Of a stretch of 42,248 nucleotides of DNA, positions 27,522-36,688 are shown piece after piece. The position numbers were made by a program, and so were the translations under genes. The notes beneath the pieces are model-generated. The model was given only the letters and a program-made list of their open reading frames with translations. It had not been told where the DNA came from and searched no databases. The first letter of the stretch is position 1; every line of letters begins with the position of its first letter. The stretch lies in NCBI GenBank assembly GCA_016795035.1, contig JAEUIT010000071.1, positions 1-42,248 of the forward strand. The letters run 5' to 3'. The stretch is from Phycisphaerae bacterium (GTDB lineage Bacteria; Planctomycetota; Phycisphaerae; Phycisphaerales; SM1A02).

Positions 27522-29798
27522 ATGACCCCACACTCGCACCGCTTCCGTTCGTTCGCCCTCCCGACGTCTCTCCTTGCAGCCCGTCCAGCACTGGTGGCGC
27601 TCGCACTCGTCCTCCCGAGCGCTACCACGCTGGCGGGTGACTGCCCCGACTCCTCGCACGGGTGCTTCGCGACCGGCGAGCCGGGCTGCACCGACACCGA
27701 CTGCTGCAACGCCGTCTGCGACGCGGATCCCTTCTGCTGCAACGCCGCGTGGGACAACTCCTGCGTCAACCTCGCGTTCACCGTCTGCGGCGCTCCGCCG
27801 TGCGACTTCACGTGCCCGCCGGGCGCGAAGCAGGAAGGCGAAGCCTGCGGCGAGAAGACGAACGACGGCTGCAACTTGCCGATTCTCGGCGACAGCAGCT
27901 GCTGCAAGGAACACGGCTCTCCGGGCTGCGACGACTTCGACTGCGAGCTCTCCGTGTGCAACGTGGAGCCGTTCTGCTGCGACTTCGACTGGGACGGCTT
28001 CTGCGTGAGCATCGCGCTTGAAGTCTGCCCGACCGTCTGCAGCCTCGGCTCGGCGCAGTACACGCCCATCGAGTGCGGCGACACGATCTGCGGCACGACG
28101 TGGGCCGCGGACAATCAGCAGGACACCGACTGGTACGAGTTCACGCTGACGTCGACGCAGGAGATCACGTTCAGCGCGACGAGCACCCTCGCGCTTCGCA
28201 TCGGCATCGTCGACAACAACGGCGTCCCCGACTGCAGCATCACGAGCGCGCTGAGCCCGTCCGCCAACATCCCGTACTGCTCCTCCGGCAGCATCACCGC
28301 ATGCCTCGGGCCGGGCACGTACTGGTTCGTCGTCGCGCCGGTGAACTTCGGCGGCTTCCCGTGCTCGTCGGGCATCAACGACTACTCGATCACCATGACC
28401 TGCGGCGGCGAATGCGTTCCGCCGACCTGCGGCGCTTCGAGCGTCGGCAGCTGCTTCGAGGCGAGCTCGTCGCCGTACTGCAACGACGAGTCGTGCTGCA
28501 ACGACGTGTGCGTCATCAATCCCTTCTGCTGCGACGTCGCGTGGGACGTGACGTGCGTGGCTGAAGCGAAGACCTACTGCGTCACGTGCGACCTCGTCTC
28601 CCCGCCCGGAACGGTGGCGGAAGCGGAGCCGTGCGGCGCCGACACCAACGGCGGCTGCAACCTCCCGCTCCTCGGCGACAGCAACTGCTGCGTCGCCAAC
28701 GGCGGACTCGGCTGCGACGACATGACGTGCCAGATCGCGGTCTGCGAGTTCGACTCGTTCTGCTGCGAAGTCTTCTGGGACGCGATCTGCGGAACGTACG
28801 CGTGGACGCTCTGCCCCGACGTGTGCCCGCTCGGCGACGCGGCCTTCGAGCCGATCGCGTGCGGCATGTCGATTCGCGGCACGGCGTGGGCGGAGGATGG
28901 GTTCAAGGACACGGATTGGTACGAGATCACCGTTGACGAGATCACTCCGATCACGTTCCGCGGCACGGCGGAGTTCCCGCTCTTGATCGGCGTCGTCGAC
29001 ACCGGCGGCTCGGCCGACTGCGTTGCAGGCAGCGCCTTCGGTCAGCTCAATCCGCTCGCTCTCGCGAATCCCTGCACCGAGGCGTCGATCTCGACGTGTC
29101 TCGAGCCGGGCACCTGGTATCTCTTCGTTGCACCGCAGGTGACGTTCGGCTGGCCGTGCGTCTCCGATGGCTGCAACTGCCCCGACCTCAACGCGAGCGG
29201 CGCGGTTGACGGCGCCGACCTCGGCATCCTGCTCGGAGCGTGGGGCACCGACGACGCGTGCGCCAATCTCGACGGCGAAGGCACCGTGAGCGGCGCCGAC
29301 CTCGGCATCCTCCTCGGCGCATGGGGTCCGTACACCTGCCCGTCGGCTTCGAAGAACGAGTACGTCGTCACCCTTGAATGCGGCGGCGAGTGCACCGGCC
29401 CGGCCAACGACTTCTGCCAGGACGCGGCGCCGATCACGGTCGGCAGCACCGAATTCTCGACGGTCGGCGCGACGAGCGGCGGCCCGATCCTCCCGGCCTC
29501 GTGTGACGAAGGCTTCGACCTCCTCTTCGTCCGCGACATCTGGTACGTCTACACGGCGCCGGAGTCGGGTGTCCTCACCGTGAGCACCTGCAATCAGGCG
29601 CAGTTCGACACGCGTCTCGCGGCCTACACGGGCTCGTGCTCGAACCTCAACCTCGTCGGCTGCAACGACGACGCCCCCGACTGCTTCCTCCTGACCTCGG
29701 TCATGCAGTTCGGCGTGTCGCAGGGCCAGACCTACTACATCCGCGTCGGCAGCTATGCCGACTTCGGCGCGGGCACCCTGACGCTCACGCTCGAGTGA
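27522..29798 (+). CDS. Exported Cys-rich repeat protein with PPC-like domains and internal dockerin-like pair
   Basis: 758 residues from ATG 27522; the open frame extends upstream to 27294, but MTPHSHRFRS begins a good signal peptide (ALVALALVLPSATTLA-GD). The mature chain holds four copies of a roughly 45-residue Cys-rich module with the pattern CxxxVCxxxPFCC followed by WDxxC. They occur as two pairs, each pair followed by a domain like bacterial pre-peptidase C-terminal (PPC) domains (DTDWYEFTLTSTQEITFSA and DTDWYEITVDEITPITFRG). A dockerin-like calcium-loop pair (two [12 protein letters not shown] copies) lies inside, near residue 560, and a further PPC-like domain ends the protein. The modules should be disulfide-rich and extracellular. 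No catalytic residues are seen. A strong terminator follows. Confidence 0.88.
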   Translation: MTPHSHRFRSFALPTSLLAARPALVALALVLPSATTLAGDCPDSSHGCFATGEPGCTDTDCCNAVCDADPFCCNAAWDNSCVNLAFTVCGAPPCDFTCPPGAKQEGEACGEKTNDGCNLPILGDSSCCKEHGSPGCDDFDCELSVCNVEPFCCDFDWDGFCVSIALEVCPTVCSLGSAQYTPIECGDTICGTTWAADNQQDTDWYEFTLTSTQEITFSATSTLALRIGIVDNNGVPDCSITSALSPSANIPYCSSGSITACLGPGTYWFVVAPVNFGGFPCSSGINDYSITMTCGGECVPPTCGASSVGSCFEASSSPYCNDESCCNDVCVINPFCCDVAWDVTCVAEAKTYCVTCDLVSPPGTVAEAEPCGADTNGGCNLPLLGDSNCCVANGGLGCDDMTCQIAVCEFDSFCCEVFWDAICGTYAWTLCPDVCPLGDAAFEPIACGMSIRGTAWAEDGFKDTDWYEITVDEITPITFRGTAEFPLLIGVVDTGGSADCVAGSAFGQLNPLALANPCTEASISTCLEPGTWYLFVAPQVTFGWPCVSDGCNCPDLNASGAVDGADLGILLGAWGTDDACANLDGEGTVSGADLGILLGAWGPYTCPSASKNEYVVTLECGGECTGPANDFCQDAAPITVGSTEFSTVGATSGGPILPASCDEGFDLLFVRDIWYVYTAPESGVLTVSTCNQAQFDTRLAAYTGSCSNLNLVGCNDDAPDCFLLTSVMQFGVSQGQTYYIRVGSYADFGAGTLTLTLE

Positions 29799-29839
29799 CC
29801 GTCGTCGCGAGAGCGCGACGCTGACGATCGACCCTTCAT

Positions 29840-29881
29840 CCGGAACGCGGCCTGCTTTGGGCCGCGTTCCGGTTTCGTTTT
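29840..29881 (+). terminator. Strong rho-independent terminator
   Basis: Perfect 13-bp stem (29840-29852 with 29860-29872), 7-base loop and the tail TTTCGTTTT, 41 bases after the TGA of the Cys-rich gene. It is the clearest intrinsic terminator in the window. Confidence 0.95.
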
Positions 29882-29966
29882 GGCGGGGATCGCACAACGG
29901 TCTGCTGACAGGGCGGACGGGCGATGCCAGAATGCGTCGACCTATAGGCGCAACGGCGCCGACCCC

Positions 29967-29972
29967 TACATA
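29967..29972 (+). promoter_or_regulatory. Putative -10 box of the second Gfo/Idh gene
   Basis: TACATA lies 19 bases before the ATG at 29992; no Shine-Dalgarno is visible in between. Confidence 0.25.
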
Positions 29973-29991
29973 ACCCTGGCGAGCCGTCCCA

Positions 29992-31404
29992 ATGCTGACC
30001 CGTCGTGCCATGATCCAAACCGCCGCCGCGAGCGCCACCACGATGTTGGGCTCGCTGGCGATCGCGTCAGCTGCAACGTCGTCTTCACCGTCGCCGCGGC
30101 GCGCCGGCCCGTTCCGCGGGAAGCTGTCGAAGGTGCAGGTGCTGCAGATCGGCGTCGGCGGGACGATCGCACCGGCCGACCGCGGCGAACTCTCCCGACA
30201 TCCCGACGTCGTCTTCACCGGCCTCTGCGACGTCGACTCCGACGCGCTTGCCGGCGTCGCGAAGGAATTCCCGAACGCGTTCACATGCCGAGATTTCCGC
30301 GAAGCGTTCGACAAGCACGCCGACCGATTCGACGCCGTCGTCGTCTGCACGCCCGACCATAACCACGCGCTCATCGACATCACGGCGCTCAAGCACGGCA
30401 AGCATGTCTATGGCCAAAAGCCGCTCGTGCAGCAGCTCTCGGAAGTCGCGGCGATCGAAGCGGCGATCCGCGCGCGGCCGGACCTCGTCACGCAGGTCGG
30501 CAATCAGCGCATGGGACCGCCCGGACGCCAGCACGCCGTCGACATCCTTCGGCGTGGCCTGTTAGGCAAGGCGATCGAGGCGCACGTGTGGATCGCCGGG
30601 CCGCCCGATCAGGGCGACGGCTACTTCTATTACGGCGGCCTGAAGGAGCCGTCGCCGCCGCCCGCGAACCTCGACTGGCCGCTCTGGCTCGGCGCCGCAC
30701 CCGACGCGCCGTTCCGCGAAGGCCTCGGGCCGGTGCGCTGGCGATCCTCGTGGGACTACGGCACGGGGCAACTCGGCGACTGGTGCACGCACTTGTTAGA
30801 CGTTCTCTACTTCGCCTACGAGTTGCCGTCGCCGATCGCCGTCCTCTCGCAGACGCGCACGCCGAGCGACTTCTACCACGCACAGCATGTCGCCTCGACG
30901 CTCACCTATCCGGGCGGCGGCGAACGCTTCGCGAAGCCGCAGTTCGTGGTGCACTACTGCGACAAGTCGCAGGCGCCGTCGCGCGCCGCACTTGGCTTGC
31001 CGCCGGGTGAATTCCCGCGGATCGGCACGATGGTCGTGTGCGAAGGCGGCATTCTTCTGGTGCAACCTGAAGGCGAGATCGAAGTCTGGCGCGACGGAAA
31101 GCCCGTCGACTGGAAGACGATTCCCGGGCAGGGCGAGGTCGTCGCACGCAACCACTGGCATTCGTGGATCGACAAGATCCTCGGCAAACCCGGCGCGTTC
31201 GTGCAGACGCCCTTCGCCGCCGGCGCCGGCATGGCCGAGGCAGGTCTCCTCTGCGCGAAGGCCGCGCGCTTCCCCGGTCAGGAACTCCGCTGGGACAAGC
31301 CCACGCTGACCTTCACCAACAGCCCCGAGGCGACGAAGACGATCGTGCGCCGTGAGTATCGGGCGGGGTTTGAGCTTCCCGAGATTCGCGCCGCTGCGAG
31401 CTGA
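29992..31404 (+). CDS. Gfo/Idh/MocA oxidoreductase with Tat-like leader
   Basis: 470 residues. The leader (TRRAMIQTAAASATTMLGSLAIASA) has twin arginines and an Ala-rich hydrophobic stretch, as in planctomycete Tat-exported Gfo/Idh proteins that fold with NAD(P) in the cytoplasm. The Rossmann segment VLQIGVGGTIAPADRGELSR differs from the usual GxGxxG, the EKP motif is GQKP, and the family's C-terminal domain carries GDWCTHLLDVLYF. These match a large planctomycete subfamily thought to act on sugars outside the cytoplasm; its substrate is unknown. It is separated from the gene before it by a strong terminator and followed by an intergenic CGTTGCAGSC motif. Confidence 0.9.
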   Translation: MLTRRAMIQTAAASATTMLGSLAIASAATSSSPSPRRAGPFRGKLSKVQVLQIGVGGTIAPADRGELSRHPDVVFTGLCDVDSDALAGVAKEFPNAFTCRDFREAFDKHADRFDAVVVCTPDHNHALIDITALKHGKHVYGQKPLVQQLSEVAAIEAAIRARPDLVTQVGNQRMGPPGRQHAVDILRRGLLGKAIEAHVWIAGPPDQGDGYFYYGGLKEPSPPPANLDWPLWLGAAPDAPFREGLGPVRWRSSWDYGTGQLGDWCTHLLDVLYFAYELPSPIAVLSQTRTPSDFYHAQHVASTLTYPGGGERFAKPQFVVHYCDKSQAPSRAALGLPPGEFPRIGTMVVCEGGILLVQPEGEIEVWRDGKPVDWKTIPGQGEVVARNHWHSWIDKILGKPGAFVQTPFAAGAGMAEAGLLCAKAARFPGQELRWDKPTLTFTNSPEATKTIVRREYRAGFELPEIRAAAS

Positions 31405-31531
31405 TTTGGCTGCAACGTGGAGGAAGGCCCAGTTTCTTGCGGGCCGGTCGGCCTGCCTTCGGCTCAGCCTCGATCAACGCACTTCTGACGTGCGCTCCTA
31501 CGCGGGGGCAACCGCTTCCCGCGCCGTCTCG

Positions 31532-31537
31532 TAGAGT
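31532..31537 (+). promoter_or_regulatory. Putative -10 box of the radical-SAM gene
   Basis: TAGAGT ends eight bases before the ATG at 31546 and is part of TAGAGTGC, also found before the sulfotransferase gene. No Shine-Dalgarno, so a leaderless message is likely. Confidence 0.35.
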
Positions 31538-31545
31538 GCGTCACG

Positions 31546-32868
31546 ATGCCGCACGTCGCGATGGTCTCGCTTTCGGGAACGAGGGTACGTGACGCCGAAC
31601 TTGCCGCTGTCGGACGGACACTGCCGGGATTGCGCGGACGAGTTGACGCAATCTCCGCGTTGCCGCCGCTAGGGCTTCTGACGCTCGCCGGAATGACGCC
31701 GGACGATTGGACGGTGTCGCTGCACGAAGTCGACGGCGGAATCGACGCCGCAGCGCAGGCGATCGCGCGCACGCGACCGACGCTCGCAGCGATGTCGGCG
31801 CTTACGGCATCCGTCGAGGACGCCTATCGGCTCGCAGGGCTCCTGCGCGCGGAGGGGATCGCGACGGCACTCGGCGGCCTGCACGCCACGACGTGCTTCG
31901 CCGAGGCTGGCGCGCACGTCGACGCGGTCGTCGTCGGCGACGGCGAGCCAGTGTGGCTCGAGCTACTGCACGACGCGGCGCTTGGTCGACTGCGCAGAAC
32001 CTATCGGGCCACCGCGCCCTTCGACCTATCGCGTGCGCCGCAACCGAGACTCGACCTCCTCGGCCCCGCCACGCGTCCGCGCTACACCGTACAGACCGAG
32101 CGGGGCTGTCCATTTGCGTGCGACTTCTGCGGCGCGAGTCGGCTGCTGGGTCCCTTTCGAGAGAAGCCGCCGGAACGCGTGCGCGAGGAACTCTCCGCCA
32201 TCGTTGCGCGCGATGCGCAGTCGGGGATCGAACTCGCGGACGACAACACCTTCGCCCGGCGACGCGACGCACGCGAACTCCTCTCGGCGTTGCAGGCATC
32301 GGGGCTGCCGTGGTTCACCGAGGCGGATTGGCGCATCGGCGAGCGCGAGGAGCTGCCGCGACTTCTCGCCGACTCAGGGTGCGTCCAGCTCCTCATCGGC
32401 TTTGAGTCGCTCGTCCATCGCCACGGCGGCATGGGTGCAAAGGACGCGTCGTTCTCGCGCATGCGAGCGGCCGCCGATCGCATTCAGGAGGCAGGCATCG
32501 TCGTCATTGGCTGCTTCATCGTGGGAAGCGACGGCGAAACCGAGCGATCAATCGACGAGTTAGGCGACACGCTCGAGCACCTCGAACTCGGCGACGTGCA
32601 GCTCGCGCTCCCTACGCCGTTTCCCGGGACCGAACTGCGGCGACGGTTCGAACGCGAAGGGCGGCTGCTCGCGGATCGCGGGTGGCCGGCATGCACCTTG
32701 TTCGACGTTGCGTTCCGGCCCGACGCGATGACCGTCGAGTCTCTTGAGCGCTCGTTCCGCGAACTCGGGGAGCGCACGTACGGAACCAGCGAGTCGGTCC
32801 GACGAACGCGCCTTCGTCGGCAAATTTGGCGACGGAATCCCAGGCGCGATCGCAAGGAGCCATCATGA
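31546..32868 (+). CDS. B12-binding-domain radical SAM protein
   Basis: 440 residues. The N-terminal half resembles the cobalamin-binding Rossmann domain (PTLAAMSALTASVEDAYRLA, ALGGLHATTCFAE, VVVGDGEP). The radical SAM cluster motif is TERGCPFACDFCGAS (CxxxCxxC), followed by a typical SAM barrel (FTEADWRIGEREELPRLLAD, LLIGFESL, GCFIVGSDGET). Relatives methylate unactivated carbons, hopanoids included, or do other radical chemistry; substrate is not predictable here. The gene overlaps the next by four bases (ATGA), so their products probably work together. A hopanoid role is conceivable because the window also encodes squalene-hopene cyclase 26 kb away, but nothing direct supports it. Confidence 0.88.
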   Translation: MPHVAMVSLSGTRVRDAELAAVGRTLPGLRGRVDAISALPPLGLLTLAGMTPDDWTVSLHEVDGGIDAAAQAIARTRPTLAAMSALTASVEDAYRLAGLLRAEGIATALGGLHATTCFAEAGAHVDAVVVGDGEPVWLELLHDAALGRLRRTYRATAPFDLSRAPQPRLDLLGPATRPRYTVQTERGCPFACDFCGASRLLGPFREKPPERVREELSAIVARDAQSGIELADDNTFARRRDARELLSALQASGLPWFTEADWRIGEREELPRLLADSGCVQLLIGFESLVHRHGGMGAKDASFSRMRAAADRIQEAGIVVIGCFIVGSDGETERSIDELGDTLEHLELGDVQLALPTPFPGTELRRRFEREGRLLADRGWPACTLFDVAFRPDAMTVESLERSFRELGERTYGTSESVRRTRLRRQIWRRNPRRDRKEPS

Positions 32869-34163
32869 GAATCTCGACGTTGCCGCGGTACCTCGTCGGA
32901 TCGCGCGACGCCATCGCCGAGATTGCAGGCTCCCCGATGGCGCTGGTCGTCGGGGCGGTGTTTGTCCTGTCCGCGGCGTTTGCGCGGACCTGGGATACCG
33001 TCGACCTCCTCGCGCAGCCAACCGCGCTCCTTCGACCCTTCGCCGCATCGCTCGCGTCATCCGCGGTCGTCTTCCTCGTCGTGTACACCGTCCTCGCCGT
33101 CCGATGCCGAATCCGGCACGAGGACCGGCCCCCATTTGCGGCGAGCGGCCGCGCCTTTCTCGCGCTCTACTGGTGGACGGCGCCTCTGGCGTGGATCTAC
33201 GCGATTCCCGTCGAACGATGGGCGGACATATCGACGTCCGTCGGTGCGAACATGTGGATGCTCTTCCTCGTGAGCGTGTGGCGCGTCGCACTTATGGTTC
33301 GCGTGCTGAGTGTGCTTCTCGGCACGAACGTGGCACCGACTGCGGCGATTCTGCTCTTTCTCGCCGACGTGATCGCACTGGTCGCGATCGCGATCGCGCC
33401 GGTTCCGGTCTTCTTGGTCATGGGCGGAATCGACGTCACCAACCCCGACGCCGTTCTCTCGGCGAATCTCTTCGGCTTGCAGATTCTTCTCGTCCTCGCG
33501 CTTCTCCCACTCGTCGTTGCAGCCATCGGCGGCGTGGTTTGCCTGCGTCGCGCCGGGCCGCTCCTGGAACTGCGAGCGGGCCGCGTCCCCGCGACCGTCT
33601 GGACTATCGCCGTCGGCGCCGTCGCGGCCTTTCTTCTACTGTCGACATGGACACAGCCTGCTCTCCGGCGCGCCACCGCGCTGAATGAGCGCTCGCTCGC
33701 TGCAGACGCCGAGGGATTCGCGGCATTGGCTCGGACACTGACCCCGGATGACCTCCCGCCGCACTGGACGCCGCGCGTCGAGCGCCCCGGCCGACGGCGC
33801 GAGAGGACTGATGAGGTGTTTCAGCGCCTCGCTGCGCTTCAGGATGCCATCGCGAGACCAGACGTGCCCGCGTTCGTGAGAGCGCGAGCAGAGCGCACGA
33901 TCGACTCCCGCCTCGGCGAGCAGGTCGGTACCTGGAATCGTTGGTCAGACGCCAGCAGCATCGCGCACCACCTCGCATGGACCTCGAGGGACGCACCCTT
34001 GGTGTTCGTTGTCCTCGAAAGGCACGGGCGCGAAGCGAGCCATCTCGAGACTGACGAGCGGGCCGCAATCGCGGCTGCCGTCCAGAGGGCGAGGGCTGAG
34101 GTAGCCGAGGTCCAGGACCGCGGAGGCGTGGAGACCGCGCCGACTTCGGGACCAGAGCGATAG
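32865..34163 (+). CDS. Seven-helix membrane protein coupled to radical-SAM gene
   Basis: 432 residues from ATG 32865, which overlaps the stop of the radical-SAM gene and has AAGGAG upstream. About seven membrane helices lie in the first 290 residues (e.g. SSAVVFLVVYTVLAV, AAILLFLADVIALVAIAIA, LVLALLPLVVAAIGGVVCL). A soluble C-terminal third is rich in charged residues and ends in helices. No family recognised. Translational coupling suggests a shared role with the radical-SAM protein. Confidence 0.75.
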   Translation: MRISTLPRYLVGSRDAIAEIAGSPMALVVGAVFVLSAAFARTWDTVDLLAQPTALLRPFAASLASSAVVFLVVYTVLAVRCRIRHEDRPPFAASGRAFLALYWWTAPLAWIYAIPVERWADISTSVGANMWMLFLVSVWRVALMVRVLSVLLGTNVAPTAAILLFLADVIALVAIAIAPVPVFLVMGGIDVTNPDAVLSANLFGLQILLVLALLPLVVAAIGGVVCLRRAGPLLELRAGRVPATVWTIAVGAVAAFLLLSTWTQPALRRATALNERSLAADAEGFAALARTLTPDDLPPHWTPRVERPGRRRERTDEVFQRLAALQDAIARPDVPAFVRARAERTIDSRLGEQVGTWNRWSDASSIAHHLAWTSRDAPLVFVVLERHGREASHLETDERAAIAAAVQRARAEVAEVQDRGGVETAPTSGPER

Positions 34164-34213
34164 CTAGGCCGTACGCAACCGACGTCGCTGACCGACGCAA
34201 GGCCTGACGACCC

Positions 34214-35635
34214 TCACGATCCCCACGCGCCGAGCAGGATGCCGAGATCGGTCGGTCCGACGTAGCCGTCGCCGTCGATGTCGCCGAGACCGTCACTCCC
34301 CGTTGCAGGTCCCCACGCGCCGAGAAGCATCGCGAGGTCTTGTGGGCCGACCGTTCCGTCGGCGTCGAGGTCGCCGCTCGCGAGGCGCTCGAGCAACGTG
34401 GTCATCGCGGCAAACGCGTTGATGCGGCCCCAGCCCGTGTTCTCGTCGAAGCCGGGCGCCTCGACGTCGTCGGCCGTGTCGCGCATCAATTCCCAAAGGG
34501 CGTCGGGCGTCAGCCACGGCGCGCGGCCGAGGAGCATCGCGCCAAGGCCGGTGACGTGCGGCGCCGCCATCGAAGTTCCGCTCTTCGACCCGACGCCGCT
34601 CGTATTGATGAGCGAGATCACATTCGCGCCGGCCGCGGCGATCTCGACTTCGGGGCCGTTATTCGAGAAGCTCGCGCGGACGTCCTTGTTCGTCGTTGCA
34701 GCCACGGCAAGGGCGTGCTCGTGCTTCCCCGGATAGGCGACATTCGCGTTGTTGTTGCCCGCGATGGCGACGACGAGGACGCCCGCGTCGTAGCAGTAGT
34801 TGACCGAGTCCTCGACGACCTGCTCGAACTCGTACGAGTGGATGCTCGCGTTGATGATCTGGGCGCCGTGGTCGACGCACCAGACGAAGCCCTCGGCGAC
34901 CTCTGACATCTCGCCGCTGCAATTGGGATAGAAAACCTGCACCGGGAGAATGAGGGCCGCGTCGTTCAGGCCGGCGATCGCGATTCCATTATTCCGCGTT
35001 GCAGCCACGACGCCCGCGACGTGCGTGCCGTGGCTTGAGCAGAGATCGAAGATCTCGGGTGTCTGCGTTGCGATGTTCCATCCCGGCAACACACGCCCCG
35101 CCATGTCGACGTGCTGCGCAACGCCGGCGTCGACGATGCCCACGACGACCGCACGACTCGGCTCGAGCGCCCACGCTTCGGGACCGTCGCAGTCGGCGTC
35201 GACGACGCCGACCGAACCGCTGACGGTCTGACCGATGTTGTGCACGCCGTACTGCGTCGCGAAGTTCGGATCGTTCGGGAGCGTCACGTCGCCGAACGCA
35301 CCCGGCGCGGAATGCTCCGCAACTTCGACGATCGGGGCGAGCGCGCGAAGCGACCGCTCGATCGCGCGAGGGTCGGTGCCGGGCCGGAGCCGCACGCGGA
35401 GCCAACGGTCGACGCCGTGCTTCGCGGCAAGATCCGCGCGCGCCGCAGGCGTTCGGAAGAGCGGCTCGACGGTCGCGACGGAGTGGCTCCATGTATCGCC
35501 TCGAAGGACCGATGCCGCGGCGTCGGTCGAGACGCCGGCGCGCACCTTCACCGAGATGGTTTCGGCACCCAAGGCGCCGGCGGAGATCGTCAGGATCGTC
35601 GTCGCGCAGACGAGTGGCGAGATGAGGCTTCTCAT
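34214..35635 (-). CDS. Exported subtilisin-like (S8) protease with C-terminal dockerin-like pair
   Basis: 473 residues from ATG 35635 (MRSLISPLVCATTILTISAGALG-AE, a signal peptide). A roughly 100-residue propeptide-like region precedes the catalytic domain. The triad is Asp in VVGIVDAGVAQH, His in HGTHVAGVVAA and Ser in GTSMAAPHVTG; the oxyanion Asn is in AIAGNNNANVAYPG. The C-terminus has two calcium-loop modules, GDLDADGTVGPQDLAMLLG and GDIDGDGYVGPTDLGILLG, as in the window's other exported proteins. It should cleave proteins outside the cell. Start chosen because a -10-like TATATG (35644-35649) lies eight bases upstream with no Shine-Dalgarno. Confidence 0.94.
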   Translation of the reverse strand: MRSLISPLVCATTILTISAGALGAETISVKVRAGVSTDAAASVLRGDTWSHSVATVEPLFRTPAARADLAAKHGVDRWLRVRLRPGTDPRAIERSLRALAPIVEVAEHSAPGAFGDVTLPNDPNFATQYGVHNIGQTVSGSVGVVDADCDGPEAWALEPSRAVVVGIVDAGVAQHVDMAGRVLPGWNIATQTPEIFDLCSSHGTHVAGVVAATRNNGIAIAGLNDAALILPVQVFYPNCSGEMSEVAEGFVWCVDHGAQIINASIHSYEFEQVVEDSVNYCYDAGVLVVAIAGNNNANVAYPGKHEHALAVAATTNKDVRASFSNNGPEVEIAAAGANVISLINTSGVGSKSGTSMAAPHVTGLGAMLLGRAPWLTPDALWELMRDTADDVEAPGFDENTGWGRINAFAAMTTLLERLASGDLDADGTVGPQDLAMLLGAWGPATGSDGLGDIDGDGYVGPTDLGILLGAWGS

Positions 35636-35643
35636 GGCACCAA

Positions 35644-35649
35644 CATATA
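35644..35649 (-). promoter_or_regulatory. Putative -10 box of the S8 protease gene
   Basis: TATATG on the minus strand, eight bases before the ATG at 35635. The spacing implies a leaderless message. Confidence 0.3.
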
Positions 35650-35830
35650 CGTGCAATCCCCGACGGCTTACATGGCGAATCTCAGAATCTGGGAGCGAGT
35701 GCGATGCGGTCCGCTTGGGGATGTCCGGTGAGCAGTTAGCCCGGGGCACAACGTGCTCGGGGAACGAACGGCTGGGAGCCCGATCGGCCGATAGTGGAGA
35801 CGACGCGCGTTGCGTCGGAGGGTCTCGTCC

Positions 35831-36688
35831 ATGGGTCTCGTGTCTCGCGCATTCTGGCGCGCCGGCGGGCTTCTCGTCGTCGCGGTCCTCCTCACGTCAC
35901 TCGTCGGCTGCTCGTCCGCGCCTGCAACGCGGAGCGTCGACCTTTCGAAGGAGCTCGGCGGTGTCGACGCCACGTTCGTCGTCGCGGATCTCTCGACCAA
36001 GGTCACGCGCGTGCACGATCCGGCGCGCGCAGCGACTGGCTTCACGCCGGCGTCGACCTTCAAGATCCCCAACTCGATGATCGCGCTCGAGACTGGCGTC
36101 TTGAGGGACGCGAACTCGGTGATCGCGTGGGAGCCCGCTCGCGATCCCGTCCCGGACGACATGCCCGAGGCCTGGAAGGGCGATCAAACGTTGAAGACCG
36201 CGTTTCGCCACTCGGTCGTCTGGTTCTATCGCGAGGTGGCGCGGCGCATCGGCCCCGAACGCATGCAGGCGTGGCTCGATCGACTCGACTACGGCAATCG
36301 CTCGATCGGCGGGGGCGTCGACGTCTTTTGGCTTCGCGGGGACTTGAAGATCTCGGCGAATGAGCAGGTCGCGTTCCTGACGCGGTTCGTCAAGCGAACG
36401 CTGCCGATCTCGGCAACGACGAGCGCGACGCTGCGCGAGATCATGTTGATCGAGGAGGGCTCCGGCTATCGCCTGTACGGCAAGACGGGCACGTCGGCGC
36501 CGCCCGGCGAGATGCAGCTTGGGTGGCTTGTCGGCTTCGTCGAGACCGATTCGCCGCGGTCGACGCATGTCTTCGCGTTCAACATGTCCGATCCGCGCGT
36601 GTGGGAGGACTATCCGCGCGATCGGCGGATCGCGATCGTGAAGTCGCTTTTGCAGGCGCTTGGGGTGTTGCCGAGGGGTGCGGAGTAG
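35831..36688 (+). CDS. Class D (OXA-type) beta-lactamase, predicted lipoprotein
   Basis: 285 residues from ATG 35831 with GGAGGG eight bases upstream. All class D active-site motifs are present with normal spacing: STFK (Ser75, Lys78), SVV (Ser128), YGN (Tyr154) and KTG (Lys218). The leader ends in a lipobox (LLTSLVGC), so the enzyme should be lipid-anchored. It is predicted to hydrolyse beta-lactams by acylating Ser75; whether it protects or has another role such as sensing cannot be told. It is divergent from the S8 protease gene and lies beside a second, fragmentary copy of its C-terminus at 38430-38551. No integron or transposase is adjacent, so it is probably a resident chromosomal gene. 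Confidence 0.94.
   Translation: MGLVSRAFWRAGGLLVVAVLLTSLVGCSSAPATRSVDLSKELGGVDATFVVADLSTKVTRVHDPARAATGFTPASTFKIPNSMIALETGVLRDANSVIAWEPARDPVPDDMPEAWKGDQTLKTAFRHSVVWFYREVARRIGPERMQAWLDRLDYGNRSIGGGVDVFWLRGDLKISANEQVAFLTRFVKRTLPISATTSATLREIMLIEEGSGYRLYGKTGTSAPPGEMQLGWLVGFVETDSPRSTHVFAFNMSDPRVWEDYPRDRRIAIVKSLLQALGVLPRGAE

Noticed and set aside
27735..28520. Further CTGCAAC strings in the Cys-rich gene as iterated motifs
   Set aside because: They encode Cys-Asn in the repeated module (CTGCTGCAAC), so coding explains them. They were not counted unless the full GGCTGCAAC was present, and even those are flagged.
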